Assembly (NCBI GenBank): GCA_964345215.1
Contig: CAYFQH010000009.1
Coordinates: 1 to 52,619, forward strand
Direction of reading: 5' to 3'
Length of the DNA stretch: 52,619 nt
From: CAYFQH01 sp964345215
GTDB lineage: Bacteria; Bacillota; Clostridia; Christensenellales; Aristaeellaceae
Shown here one piece after another: positions 8,127 to 16,003 of this stretch (positions are counted from its first letter, which is position 1; each line of letters starts with the position of its first letter). The notes beneath the pieces are model-generated. The model was not told the DNA's origin. It saw nothing but the letters and a program-made list of their open reading frames with translations, and did no database searches. The translations under genes were made by a program, and so were the position numbers.

Positions 8127-9794
8127 GTGAGTACGAAAGGAAAACTAAAGATTATCCCCTTAGGCGGGGTTGAGGAAATTGGGAAGAACATGACCGTGTT
8201 TGAGTATGAAGATGAAATGATTGCCGTTGATTGCGGTTCTATTTTTCCAAAAGAAGACATGTTGGGCATCGACCTTGTGATTCCTGATATTACCTATTTA
8301 CTAAACAACAAAAATAAAATGAAGGGCTATGTGATTACCCATGGCCATGAGGACCATATTGGGGCAACGCCTTATATTTTAAAACAGGTGCCCGCACCCA
8401 TTTATGCAACCAAACTAACCTTGGCTTTAATTGAGTTAAAGTTTAAAGAACACCGCATTTCAAATATCCCCATGCATGTCAAGGCACCGGACGATGTGTT
8501 TCAAGTGGGTAAATTCACCATTCGCTTTATTCATGTAAGCCACTCTATTGCCGGGGCTGTTTCGGTAGCCATTACCTGCCCGGCAGGTACCGTTGTGGTA
8601 TCAGGGGACTTTAAAATTGACTATACCCCGGTAGATGGCCGTGTAACGGATTTGGCAACCTTTGCCAAACTTGGCGAACAGGGGGTAATGGCCTTTTTAT
8701 GCGAATCTACAAACGTAGAGCGGGCAGGCTATACCATGTCCGAAAGGAAAATTGGCGAAACCTTTAAACGGCTTTTTGACCGGGCTCAGGGCCGGGTTTT
8801 TGTAGCCATGTTTGCCAGTAACATTCACCGCATTCAGATGATGATTGATAACGCTGTTGCCTATGGGCGCAGGGTGTGTTTTATTGGCCGCAGTATGCTC
8901 AATGTATCCAGGGTAGCCATGGCAATAGGGGAGTTAACCATTCCGGCCGATTACTTAATCGACATTGACCAGGTGAACAACTACCTTGATGACGAAATTC
9001 TGATTATCACCACCGGCAGCCAGGGGGAACCCATGAGTGGCTTGGCCCGGATGGCTTTTAGCGAACACCGCAAAATACAAATCAAGCCTTCAGATATGAT
9101 TATTTTATCCGCTACCCCCATTCCCGGCAACGAGAAAAATGTATCCCGGGTCGTAAACCAGCTTTATCGCTGCGGTTCAGAAGTAATTTACTCTGCCTTG
9201 GAGGATGTTCACGTATCCGGCCATGCCTGCCAGGAAGAACTGAAGCTGATGCACGTGTTGCTAAAACCCCAGTATTTTGTTCCGGTTCACGGGGAATACA
9301 GAATGCTTTGGCAGCATGCGGAATTGGCCGAAGCCCTAGGAACTCCGGCTCAAAACATCGTTATTCCCGAACTGGGGCGGGTTATCGAAATGAACGAAAA
9401 AGAACTCTCCCTTGGGGAAGTAGTTCCCACAGGCAATGTGTTGGTTGACGGCCTGGGCATTGGAGATGTGGGCAACGTGGTTTTACGCGACCGTAAGCAC
9501 TTATCCCAAGATGGGCTGATCATTGTAGTAATGGCCATTGACCGGGAGAAGGGGGAGCTGGTTTCCGGCCCCGATATTATCAGCCGCGGCTTTGTGTATG
9601 TTCGTGAGAATGAAGATATTATTGAAAGCACCAGGGACCTGGCCCGCAACATTGTTTTATCCTACGGTAAAATTCAGGGCAGCGACTGGCCAAATTTAAA
9701 AAATAAAATTAAAGACGATCTGCACCGCTATATTTATGAAAAAATCAAGCGCAATCCCATGATTCTGCCCGTTATTGTAGAAATTTCACAGTGA
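8127..9794 (+). CDS. rnj: ribonuclease J
   Basis: Metallo-beta-lactamase/beta-CASP ribonuclease with 5'-3' exo- and endonuclease activity, central to mRNA decay in Firmicutes. The zinc ligands THGHEDH lie near residues 71-77, the later motif SGDFKIDYTP follows, and the C-terminal region has the RNase J dimerisation and C-domain pattern. At 555 residues the length is normal. The GTG start is preceded by AAAGGAGG at the right spacing. Only one RNase J gene is in the window, so J1 and J2 cannot be told apart. It stands alone, with its own promoter and a strong terminator. Confidence 0.96.
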   Translation: MSTKGKLKIIPLGGVEEIGKNMTVFEYEDEMIAVDCGSIFPKEDMLGIDLVIPDITYLLNNKNKMKGYVITHGHEDHIGATPYILKQVPAPIYATKLTLALIELKFKEHRISNIPMHVKAPDDVFQVGKFTIRFIHVSHSIAGAVSVAITCPAGTVVVSGDFKIDYTPVDGRVTDLATFAKLGEQGVMAFLCESTNVERAGYTMSERKIGETFKRLFDRAQGRVFVAMFASNIHRIQMMIDNAVAYGRRVCFIGRSMLNVSRVAMAIGELTIPADYLIDIDQVNNYLDDEILIITTGSQGEPMSGLARMAFSEHRKIQIKPSDMIILSATPIPGNEKNVSRVVNQLYRCGSEVIYSALEDVHVSGHACQEELKLMHVLLKPQYFVPVHGEYRMLWQHAELAEALGTPAQNIVIPELGRVIEMNEKELSLGEVVPTGNVLVDGLGIGDVGNVVLRDRKHLSQDGLIIVVMAIDREKGELVSGPDIISRGFVYVRENEDIIESTRDLARNIVLSYGKIQGSDWPNLKNKIKDDLHRYIYEKIKRNPMILPVIVEISQ

Positions 9795-9815
9795 TACAGG
9801 CAAAATAAAGTTACA

Positions 9816-9847
9816 AAAAGGATGGTTGTTGGCAGCAACCATCCTTT
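9816..9847 (+). terminator. terminator of RNase J gene
   Basis: AAAAGGATGGTTG pairs with CAACCATCCTTTT around a 7-base loop, 20 bases after the stop codon. Confidence 0.92.
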
Positions 9848-9858
9848 TATAGTATAAT
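9829..9858 (+). promoter_or_regulatory. promoter of ylbF-like gene, overlapping the terminator
   Basis: TTGGCA (9829-9834) and TATAAT (9853-9858) with 18 bases between. The -35 falls in the loop of the preceding terminator hairpin. Confidence 0.55.
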
Positions 9859-9907
9859 AATATCGGAAAATTGTTTTTCAAATACATTTTTCCAGGAGGA
9901 AAGAACT

Positions 9908-10252
9908 GTGAGCTATCAAAGTGTTTATACCCTGGCCAGCGAAATGAAAAGCAGCCAAGCCTATGAAGAGTATAAAAGGCTGAAAGAAGAAATAGAAGAG
10001 GATGAAACCCAGAGGCTGTTGCTTAAAGAATACAGAGCCATGCAAATGCAGCTTCAAATGAGCGCCATTACGAAGCAAAGCCCACCCCAAGAGCAGATGG
10101 ACAGGTTTTCGGCCTTAAACTCCTTACTTTACGCCAACCCAAAGGTGTCGGCCTACTTGTTGGCTGAAATGCGCCTGCAGCAGGCCCTGGCTGAAGTGAT
10201 AAAAATACTGACGGAAAGCCTGGAACTTTCCTTTGACGTGCCTAATTTATAA
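9908..10252 (+). CDS. YlbF family regulator
   Basis: A 114-residue helical protein of the YlbF/YmcA family. In Bacillus these proteins form a complex with YaaT that affects RNase Y-dependent RNA processing and, through it, competence, sporulation and biofilm formation. The sequence is almost wholly amphipathic helix with high Glu, Lys and Gln content and no membrane segment. The start is GTG 9908 with AGGAGG 8 bases before. Its position directly after RNase J and before mltG is consistent with a role in RNA turnover, though that is inference. Confidence 0.85.
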   Translation: MSYQSVYTLASEMKSSQAYEEYKRLKEEIEEDETQRLLLKEYRAMQMQLQMSAITKQSPPQEQMDRFSALNSLLYANPKVSAYLLAEMRLQQALAEVIKILTESLELSFDVPNL

Positions 10253-10254
10253 GG

Positions 10255-10372
10255 CTCTTTTGAGGTAAAGGGGCTTAAACCGGCGGCACGTGTTCCTGGG
10301 CGGCAAGGGGCTTTACCTATGAAGGCAGTTCCCCAGGGGGCTGCGTGTTAGGCTGGTATTTCCTGTGAAGAG
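10255..10372 (+). ncRNA. candidate structured RNA between ylbF and mltG
   Basis: The interval can fold as a closed unit: CTCTTT (10255-10260) pairs with GAAGAG (10367-10372). Inside, AGGTAAAG (10263-10270) pairs with CTTTACCT (10311-10318), and a GC-rich hairpin with an 8-bp stem occupies 10325-10344. There is no open frame of note. The 3' arm of the outer stem overlaps the mltG ribosome binding site, so it could control mltG translation. I compared it by eye with SRP RNA, tmRNA and 6S RNA and did not recognise a match. Confidence 0.4.
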
Positions 10373-10381
10373 GTGAAGATC

Positions 10382-11569
10382 ATGAAAAAGAAAAAGATAA
10401 AAAAGAATTATAATTACCAGTCCCTTCGGGATGAGCGGGAGTACGGCTTTTATTGGTATAGCGCCTTATGGCGTATTTTGCGGCCCATTTTAATTACCGT
10501 GGCTTCGCTGCTGATTGTGGTTGGCATTTGCTTTGCAGGCTGGAAGATTGTTTATGGTAAATTTTTAGCTCCCGTAAACGCCCAAGACGGCAGTGAAGTT
10601 GTTTTTTCTGTGGCTGAGGGCAGCAGTTTGAGCAAGGTTTCAAATCAACTTGAAAAACAGGATTTGATTAGAAGCAGAACCATTTTTAAATACTATCTGG
10701 ATTTTTTGGGCCTGGGCCAAAAAATTCAAGTAGGAGAATATACCTTGTCTAAGGCCATGACCATGAACGAGATTGCCGACCAACTGACAAGCGGCGACGG
10801 GAAGCCCATGACCCGTAAAGTAACCATCATTCCCGGCTGGTCTGTTGAAGAGGTAGCCGCCCAGCTGGTAAAGGACGGGGCCCTTACCAGCCAGGAAGAG
10901 TTTTTGAACCTGGCTAAAAACGGTGCAAACTTTACCGAATACTATTACGTAGCGGATGTTTTGGCTACCCCTAATGCCTCCCAGCGAAAATATGCCTTGG
11001 AGGGTTATTTATCTCCCAATACGTACGAAGTGTACATTGATGCTACCCCCCAACAGATTATTACAAAGGCCTTGTCCCAAACAGAGGCCGAGTTCTCCTC
11101 TGAGTTTCATCAGCGGGCGGAAGAATTGAACATGACCATGGATCAGGTGATTACCCTGGCTTCACTGATTGAAAAAGAGGCAAAGAACGATGATTTTTCA
11201 AAGGTTTCCGCTGTTTTTCACAACCGGCTTAACAGCAACATGAAGCTGCAAAGCGATGTAACGGTTCACTATGTAACCGGTATTCGGCGTATGGCCTTAA
11301 AAAATGACGATTTAAACATTAACTCCCCTTATAATACCTATCAAATTACAGGTCTGCCCATTGGGCCTATCTGCAGCCCCTCCGCAGCAGCGATCAGAGC
11401 CGCCCTCTATCCCGACGAAACCTTCGTATCCGAGCAATACCTGTATTTTTGCAGCAAGGATCCTAACACTGGGGAACTGCATTTTTCTAAAACCTTACAA
11501 GAGCATGAGCAGGCCGTGGCCATTTACGCCCCCCTGTGGCAAGCCTTTGACGAAAGTAGAGGACTATAA
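10382..11569 (+). CDS. mltG: endolytic murein transglycosylase MltG (YceG-like)
   Basis: Membrane-anchored lytic transglycosylase thought to cleave nascent peptidoglycan and set glycan strand length. After a basic cytoplasmic N-terminus, one membrane helix (ILITVASLLIVVGICFAG) leads to an extracellular part with a LysM-like subdomain and the YceG domain; the catalytic glutamate lies in LIEKEAK near residue 264. ATG 10382 is chosen because AGGTG lies 6 bases upstream; the in-frame GTG at 10373 is part of that site. The length of 395 is normal. One base separates its stop from the TTG of the U32 gene, so they are cotranscribed. Confidence 0.94.
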   Translation: MKKKKIKKNYNYQSLRDEREYGFYWYSALWRILRPILITVASLLIVVGICFAGWKIVYGKFLAPVNAQDGSEVVFSVAEGSSLSKVSNQLEKQDLIRSRTIFKYYLDFLGLGQKIQVGEYTLSKAMTMNEIADQLTSGDGKPMTRKVTIIPGWSVEEVAAQLVKDGALTSQEEFLNLAKNGANFTEYYYVADVLATPNASQRKYALEGYLSPNTYEVYIDATPQQIITKALSQTEAEFSSEFHQRAEELNMTMDQVITLASLIEKEAKNDDFSKVSAVFHNRLNSNMKLQSDVTVHYVTGIRRMALKNDDLNINSPYNTYQITGLPIGPICSPSAAAIRAALYPDETFVSEQYLYFCSKDPNTGELHFSKTLQEHEQAVAIYAPLWQAFDESRGL

Positions 11570-11570
11570 G

Positions 11571-12818
11571 TTGATTCAAAAAAACATGCCGGAACTATTG
11601 GCTCCTGCCGGGGGCTTCGCCCAATTAGAGGCAGCCCTTCATTTTGGTGCAGACGCGGTGTACGGAGCCATGAAACGCCATGGACTGAGGGCCTTTGCCG
11701 GAAATTTTAACGAAGATGAACTTCAAAAAGCCGTTCAGCTGTGCCATGAAAAGGGCAAAAAATTTTACTTGACCTTAAACAGCTATCCCTTTGACGAAGA
11801 CATGGACAGCTTGCTTCAAACAGCAAAAACCGCCCATGAAATGGGGGTGGATGCGGCCATTGTAAGTGATTTGGGAGCCTTTATGCTTCTGCGAGAAGGG
11901 GTGGAGGATTTACCTATACATGTAAGCACCCAGGCGAATACTTTAAACACCAAGGCGGCCTTAACCTGGCACCAACTAGGAGCAGAACGGGTGATCGTGG
12001 CCCGGGAAATGAGCCTTGAGCAAATTGAAAACATGTGCCGGGCTGTTCCTAAAACCCTTGAGATAGAAGCTTTTGTTCACGGGGCTATGTGTATGTCCTA
12101 CTCGGGCAGGTGCATGCTCAGCAATGCCATGGCCCACCGAGGCGGCAATCAAGGGGCCTGCGCCCAACCCTGCCGCTGGCAGTATGCTGTGGTCGAAAAG
12201 AAGCGGCCGGGGGAATATTTGCCCGTGTATGAAGACGATCAAGGGACCAGTATTTTTTCTGCCTTTGACTTAAACGCCATGACCCTTTTGCCAAAGCTGG
12301 TTGGATCAGGCTTAGCTTCCCTTAAAATTGAAGGGCGGATGAAAACGGAATACTATGTATCTACCGTGGTAGCGGCGTATCGCAAGGGGCTTAATGCCCT
12401 GGCCACAAGCGAAGAGGCTTTTTATCAAGTGCTGCCACAGCTTCTTGAAGAGTTGAACAAGGCAAGCCACCGGCCTAGCAATACGGGCTTTTACGAAGAA
12501 AAGCCCTCAGCCGGGGCCGAAGGAATGGAGCAAACCCGGGAATATGTGGGAAAAATAGAGGCAAACACCCCTAAGGGAGAACTGGCCCCGGTGCTTCTTA
12601 AAAACCGATTTCATATTGGGGATGGGCTGGAAGTGCTGACCACCCGGGGCAGCTACGACTATCGGCCACAGAAAATGACTTTGGAAAAAACCGGCTTGCA
12701 GGTGCAAACCCACAGCATTGCCGGGGATGTATTGCTGATGTCCTTCCCTTTTGACGTTGAAAAAGGCGATATTTTAAGGGGGCCTACCCGGAACCATGCC
12801 AAAAAAGAAAAACCGTAG
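11571..12818 (+). CDS. U32 family peptidase-like protein (TrhP/YrrO group)
   Basis: The U32 signature (EAFVHGAMCMSYSGRCMLS) is complete, followed by further cysteines (GACAQPC) that probably bind an Fe-S cluster. Although called peptidases, characterised members of this branch (YegQ/TrhP, YrrN-YrrO) are needed for prephenate-dependent 5-hydroxyuridine formation in tRNA. The N-terminus MPELLAPAGG... is typical. TTG 11571 is preferred because AGAGGA lies 8 bases before it, giving 415 residues; ATG 11586 gives 410. Translationally linked to mltG. Which tRNA reaction it carries out cannot be read from sequence alone. Confidence 0.9.
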   Translation: MIQKNMPELLAPAGGFAQLEAALHFGADAVYGAMKRHGLRAFAGNFNEDELQKAVQLCHEKGKKFYLTLNSYPFDEDMDSLLQTAKTAHEMGVDAAIVSDLGAFMLLREGVEDLPIHVSTQANTLNTKAALTWHQLGAERVIVAREMSLEQIENMCRAVPKTLEIEAFVHGAMCMSYSGRCMLSNAMAHRGGNQGACAQPCRWQYAVVEKKRPGEYLPVYEDDQGTSIFSAFDLNAMTLLPKLVGSGLASLKIEGRMKTEYYVSTVVAAYRKGLNALATSEEAFYQVLPQLLEELNKASHRPSNTGFYEEKPSAGAEGMEQTREYVGKIEANTPKGELAPVLLKNRFHIGDGLEVLTTRGSYDYRPQKMTLEKTGLQVQTHSIAGDVLLMSFPFDVEKGDILRGPTRNHAKKEKP

Positions 12819-12844
12819 CACAGGGATTGAGGCCGGCTGTGTCA

Positions 12845-12873
12845 TTGCCATTTTTTGTAAGTAAGCCTATAAT
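12845..12873 (+). promoter_or_regulatory. promoter of the RpiR-type regulator gene
   Basis: TTGCCA (12845-12850), 17 bases, TATAAT (12868-12873), about 35 bases before the ATG. Confidence 0.75.
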
Positions 12874-12907
12874 AGTATGGAGCAATTGAAATAAAGGAAG
12901 TGCCATT

Positions 12908-13774
12908 ATGCAAAACGAGCAGGATTTGATTCAAAGATTAAACCATGGCGGGAAAAAATTGAGTAAGGGCCATCAAAAAATTGCAAATTACATTGTAAAC
13001 AATTACGATAAAGCAGTGTTTATGACGGCAACAAAACTTGGCAAGTCGGTAGGGGTAAGTGAATCAACAGTTGTTCGTTTTTCAAATACGTTGGGCTATG
13101 CGGGCTACCCCCAACTGCAAAAAGCCCTGCAAGAGCTGGTACGGCACCGGTTAACGGCAACCCAGCGTTTTGAAATGTCCGCAGACATTGCGGCGGAGTC
13201 GGTTTTGCCAACGGTGCTTAAGGCTGATATGCAAAACATCCGCCGCACCATTGAAGAGGTGGATGTGGCTGAGTTTCAGCAGGTGGTAAGGGCAGTTTTG
13301 AAGGCTAAAAACGTTTATGTAATGGGGCTGCGTTCAGCAGCGCCTTTGGCCCAGTTTTTAGGCTATTACCTTCAATATATTTTCGACTATGTTCGTTTGA
13401 TTTCCACAGGTTCAGCAGACGTGTTTGAAGATGTTGCCAGAATTAAAAAAGATGACGTGCTAATTGGTATTAGCTTTCCCCGCTATTCAACCCGCACTGT
13501 GGAAGCTATGCGCTTTGCTAAAAAGCAGGGGGTGCAGGTGGTGGGCATTACCGATGGGCACATGTCGCCCATCTACAAAGTGTCAACCCATTGCCTGGTT
13601 GCCAGAACAGATATGGCCTCCTTTGTTGACTCCTTGGCCGCCCCCATGTCTATGATCAACGCTTTAATCATGGCCCTGGGCTTACAGCGTAAAGAGGCCT
13701 TAACGGGACATTTGGAGCAGATGGAGAGAATTTGGGACGCAAACCGAATTTACTTGGGTAAAAATGATGAATAA
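12908..13774 (+). CDS. MurR/RpiR family transcriptional regulator
   Basis: A 288-residue regulator with an N-terminal HTH_6 DNA-binding domain (ATKLGKSVGVSESTVVRFSNTLG carries the recognition helix) and a C-terminal SIS domain (about residues 125-260) that binds phosphorylated sugars. Members control amino-sugar or pentose catabolism, usually from a neighbouring operon. Here the following gene is a flavoprotein, overlapping by 11 bases, and no sugar genes are adjacent, so the effector is unknown. GGAAG precedes the ATG. Confidence 0.93.
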   Translation: MQNEQDLIQRLNHGGKKLSKGHQKIANYIVNNYDKAVFMTATKLGKSVGVSESTVVRFSNTLGYAGYPQLQKALQELVRHRLTATQRFEMSADIAAESVLPTVLKADMQNIRRTIEEVDVAEFQQVVRAVLKAKNVYVMGLRSAAPLAQFLGYYLQYIFDYVRLISTGSADVFEDVARIKKDDVLIGISFPRYSTRTVEAMRFAKKQGVQVVGITDGHMSPIYKVSTHCLVARTDMASFVDSLAAPMSMINALIMALGLQRKEALTGHLEQMERIWDANRIYLGKNDE

Positions 13775-15008
13775 AGTAATTGTAATTGGCGGCGGGGCCG
13801 CAGGGATGATGGCCGCCGCCAGTGCGGCTAAAAAGGGTGCCCAGGTTCAGCTGGTGGAGCGGAATGAAAAGCTGGGCAAAAAAATTTACATCACAGGAAA
13901 GGGCCGCTGCAACGTAACCAACAATGCCGATGTAGAGGCATTTTTAAAAGAAATTCCAAGAAACCCCCGGTTTTTATACAGCGCTTTGTATGCCTTTTCC
14001 CCCGAAGAAACCATTCGCTTTTTTAACGAAAACGGCTGCCCTGTAAAAACAGAGCGGGGAAACCGGGTTTTTCCGATCAGCGAAAAAGCCAGCGATGTAA
14101 CCAAAACCCTTAAAAACCAGTTGGACCACTATGGGGTCAGGGTGCTTTTAAACAGCCGGGTGAAAAGCCTTATCATTGAGAAGGGCCAGCTTCAGGGCCT
14201 GATGCTTGAATCGGGAAAAGAGATAAAGGCCCATAGGGTGATTGTTGCCACAGGGGGCAAAAGCTACCCGGTAACCGGCTCTACCGGAGACGGGTATGCC
14301 CTTGCAAGGGCGGCAGGCCACAGTATTCTGCCCCCATTGGGTGCCTTGGTGCCGCTTACCACTAACGAAGGATGGCCTTTGGGCCTTCAGGGCTTGGCCC
14401 TTAAAAATGTAACCCTTGTAGGCGAAAAAAAGGGCAAAAAAACTTTTTCCCAGCTGGGGGAAATGCTTTTTACCCATTTTGGCTTTTCTGGCCCCCTTGT
14501 TTTAGAATTAAGCAGCCATATACAGGGCGAAGATTTAAACCACTGGCGCATTTACCTGGACTTAAAGCCGGGGCTTGACCCCCAACAATTGGAAGGAAGA
14601 ATTTTAAGGGATTTTGATCAACAGCCGAACAAACAGCTTTTGTCCATCCTTCAAGGGCTGTTGCCCCAGCGCCTGGCAGAGGTTTTTGCAGCTCAGCTTT
14701 CCTTTGATTTTCAAAGGCCTGTCAATCAAATTACAAAGGAAGAGCGGCGGGAGATTGTTGCCCGATTAAAGTCTTTTCCTCTTCCCGTAGCAGGTTTTAG
14801 GCCCATTAGCGAAGCCATTGTTACCAGAGGCGGTGTAAATGTAAAGGAGCTGAACCCTGCCACCATGGAAAGCAAGTTGGTTAAAGGCCTGTATTTTGCC
14901 GGGGAGGTTATGGATGTAGACGGGCACACAGGGGGCTATAATTTGCAAATTGCCTTTTCAACAGGAACTCTGGCAGGGGAAGCGGCTGCCAACAGTTTGA
15001 GCGAATAA
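13764..15008 (+). CDS. HI0933/YhiN family NAD(P)/FAD-dependent oxidoreductase
   Basis: A 414-residue flavoprotein. The dinucleotide-binding motif VIGGGAAGMMAA is at the N-terminus, followed by the family hallmark GKGRCNVTN; the C-terminal FAD contact GYNLQIAFSTG is also present. The aminoacetone oxidase/YhiN group has no firmly established substrate. Its start lies inside the end of the RpiR gene (11-base overlap), indicating coupling. Cytoplasmic, with no signal peptide or membrane segment. Confidence 0.93.
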   Translation: MMNKVIVIGGGAAGMMAAASAAKKGAQVQLVERNEKLGKKIYITGKGRCNVTNNADVEAFLKEIPRNPRFLYSALYAFSPEETIRFFNENGCPVKTERGNRVFPISEKASDVTKTLKNQLDHYGVRVLLNSRVKSLIIEKGQLQGLMLESGKEIKAHRVIVATGGKSYPVTGSTGDGYALARAAGHSILPPLGALVPLTTNEGWPLGLQGLALKNVTLVGEKKGKKTFSQLGEMLFTHFGFSGPLVLELSSHIQGEDLNHWRIYLDLKPGLDPQQLEGRILRDFDQQPNKQLLSILQGLLPQRLAEVFAAQLSFDFQRPVNQITKEERREIVARLKSFPLPVAGFRPISEAIVTRGGVNVKELNPATMESKLVKGLYFAGEVMDVDGHTGGYNLQIAFSTGTLAGEAAANSLSE

Positions 15009-15037
15009 AACAAAAACAAAGGTGGATCTGTTTATTC

Positions 15038-15991
15038 ATGGAATATATTGTATTAGATTTAGAGTGGAACCAGCCTGTTTCATTTGAGAGCAGCATTTAT
15101 AAAAAAATAGGAGATCGGCTTTTATTTGAATTGATTCAAATTGGGGCGGTAAAATTGGATGAACAGCTGCAGATTATCGATGCTATTTCATTGCCCATTA
15201 AGCCCACTCACTATGTTAGAATTCACCCTAGGATTCAAAGGCTTACCCGCCTTAAAACCGCCGATTTTGGCAATGCCCCTTATTTTATGGAGGCCATGGA
15301 CTTGTTTGCCAACTGGTGCGGTAAGAACTACACTTTAATTACCTGGGGAGATGATGACGTTTCGGTCCTTCAGCAAAACATTGATTTTTTCGACTGGAAG
15401 GGAGTTATCCCTCCCTTGTGCGACTTGCAGCACTACTTTAGCGATTTTAGAAACTATGGAAAAGACCGTAAAGGGCTTAAGTATGCTATGGACTTGTTTG
15501 GTATTGTAGAAAACGAAGAGTTGAACTTTCATAACGCCTTAAACGATGCCTATTATACAGCCCAGGTATTTCAAAAAGTTCCTCAACCGGAAAAAATCAT
15601 TCAGTATGCAACCAAACCCCGGGCCCTGGGCCAGGGAAAGAAAAAAGGAGCTAAGGTAAAATTAACCTTGCCCCACATGAGCGTATCCAAGCTTTTTAAG
15701 CAAAAAAAGCTCAAAAGCCCTGCTTGCCCCTACTGTAAAAAAGAAACCAAACTATCCTATCATTATATTGACATGGGGAAGAGCCAATATATTTCATTGG
15801 CCAATTGTAAGGATCATGGGGAGCTGTTTGTCCAGGTAGAGGTGAAAAATCATCAACAAGAAGATCATGTATATTTAAAAATGACCAAGGCCACCAAACG
15901 GAGCAAGGCCTATGTTGCAACAAAGCAACTGGAAGGCAAAAGAAGCAGCCCTAAAAAAGATAGCCTGGCCTCTGCCGGCGCCTCAATATAA
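15038..15991 (+). CDS. DEDDh 3'-5' exonuclease with C-terminal zinc-ribbon-like region
   Basis: The exonuclease fold is shown by DLEWN (Exo I, D7 and E9), WGDDDVSVL (Exo II) and HNALNDAYYTA (Exo III of DEDDh type). This resembles the KapD/RNase T-type family of the DnaQ superfamily. After about residue 220 comes a region with CPYCKKE and later C and H residues that could form a zinc ribbon, then a Lys/Ser-rich tail. Substrate, DNA or RNA, is not known. ATG 15038 has AAAGGTGG upstream. It is followed after 12 bases by the nucleoside kinase gene. Confidence 0.9.
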   Translation: MEYIVLDLEWNQPVSFESSIYKKIGDRLLFELIQIGAVKLDEQLQIIDAISLPIKPTHYVRIHPRIQRLTRLKTADFGNAPYFMEAMDLFANWCGKNYTLITWGDDDVSVLQQNIDFFDWKGVIPPLCDLQHYFSDFRNYGKDRKGLKYAMDLFGIVENEELNFHNALNDAYYTAQVFQKVPQPEKIIQYATKPRALGQGKKKGAKVKLTLPHMSVSKLFKQKKLKSPACPYCKKETKLSYHYIDMGKSQYISLANCKDHGELFVQVEVKNHQQEDHVYLKMTKATKRSKAYVATKQLEGKRSSPKKDSLASAGASI

Positions 15992-16003
15992 GGAGATAAA
16001 ACA

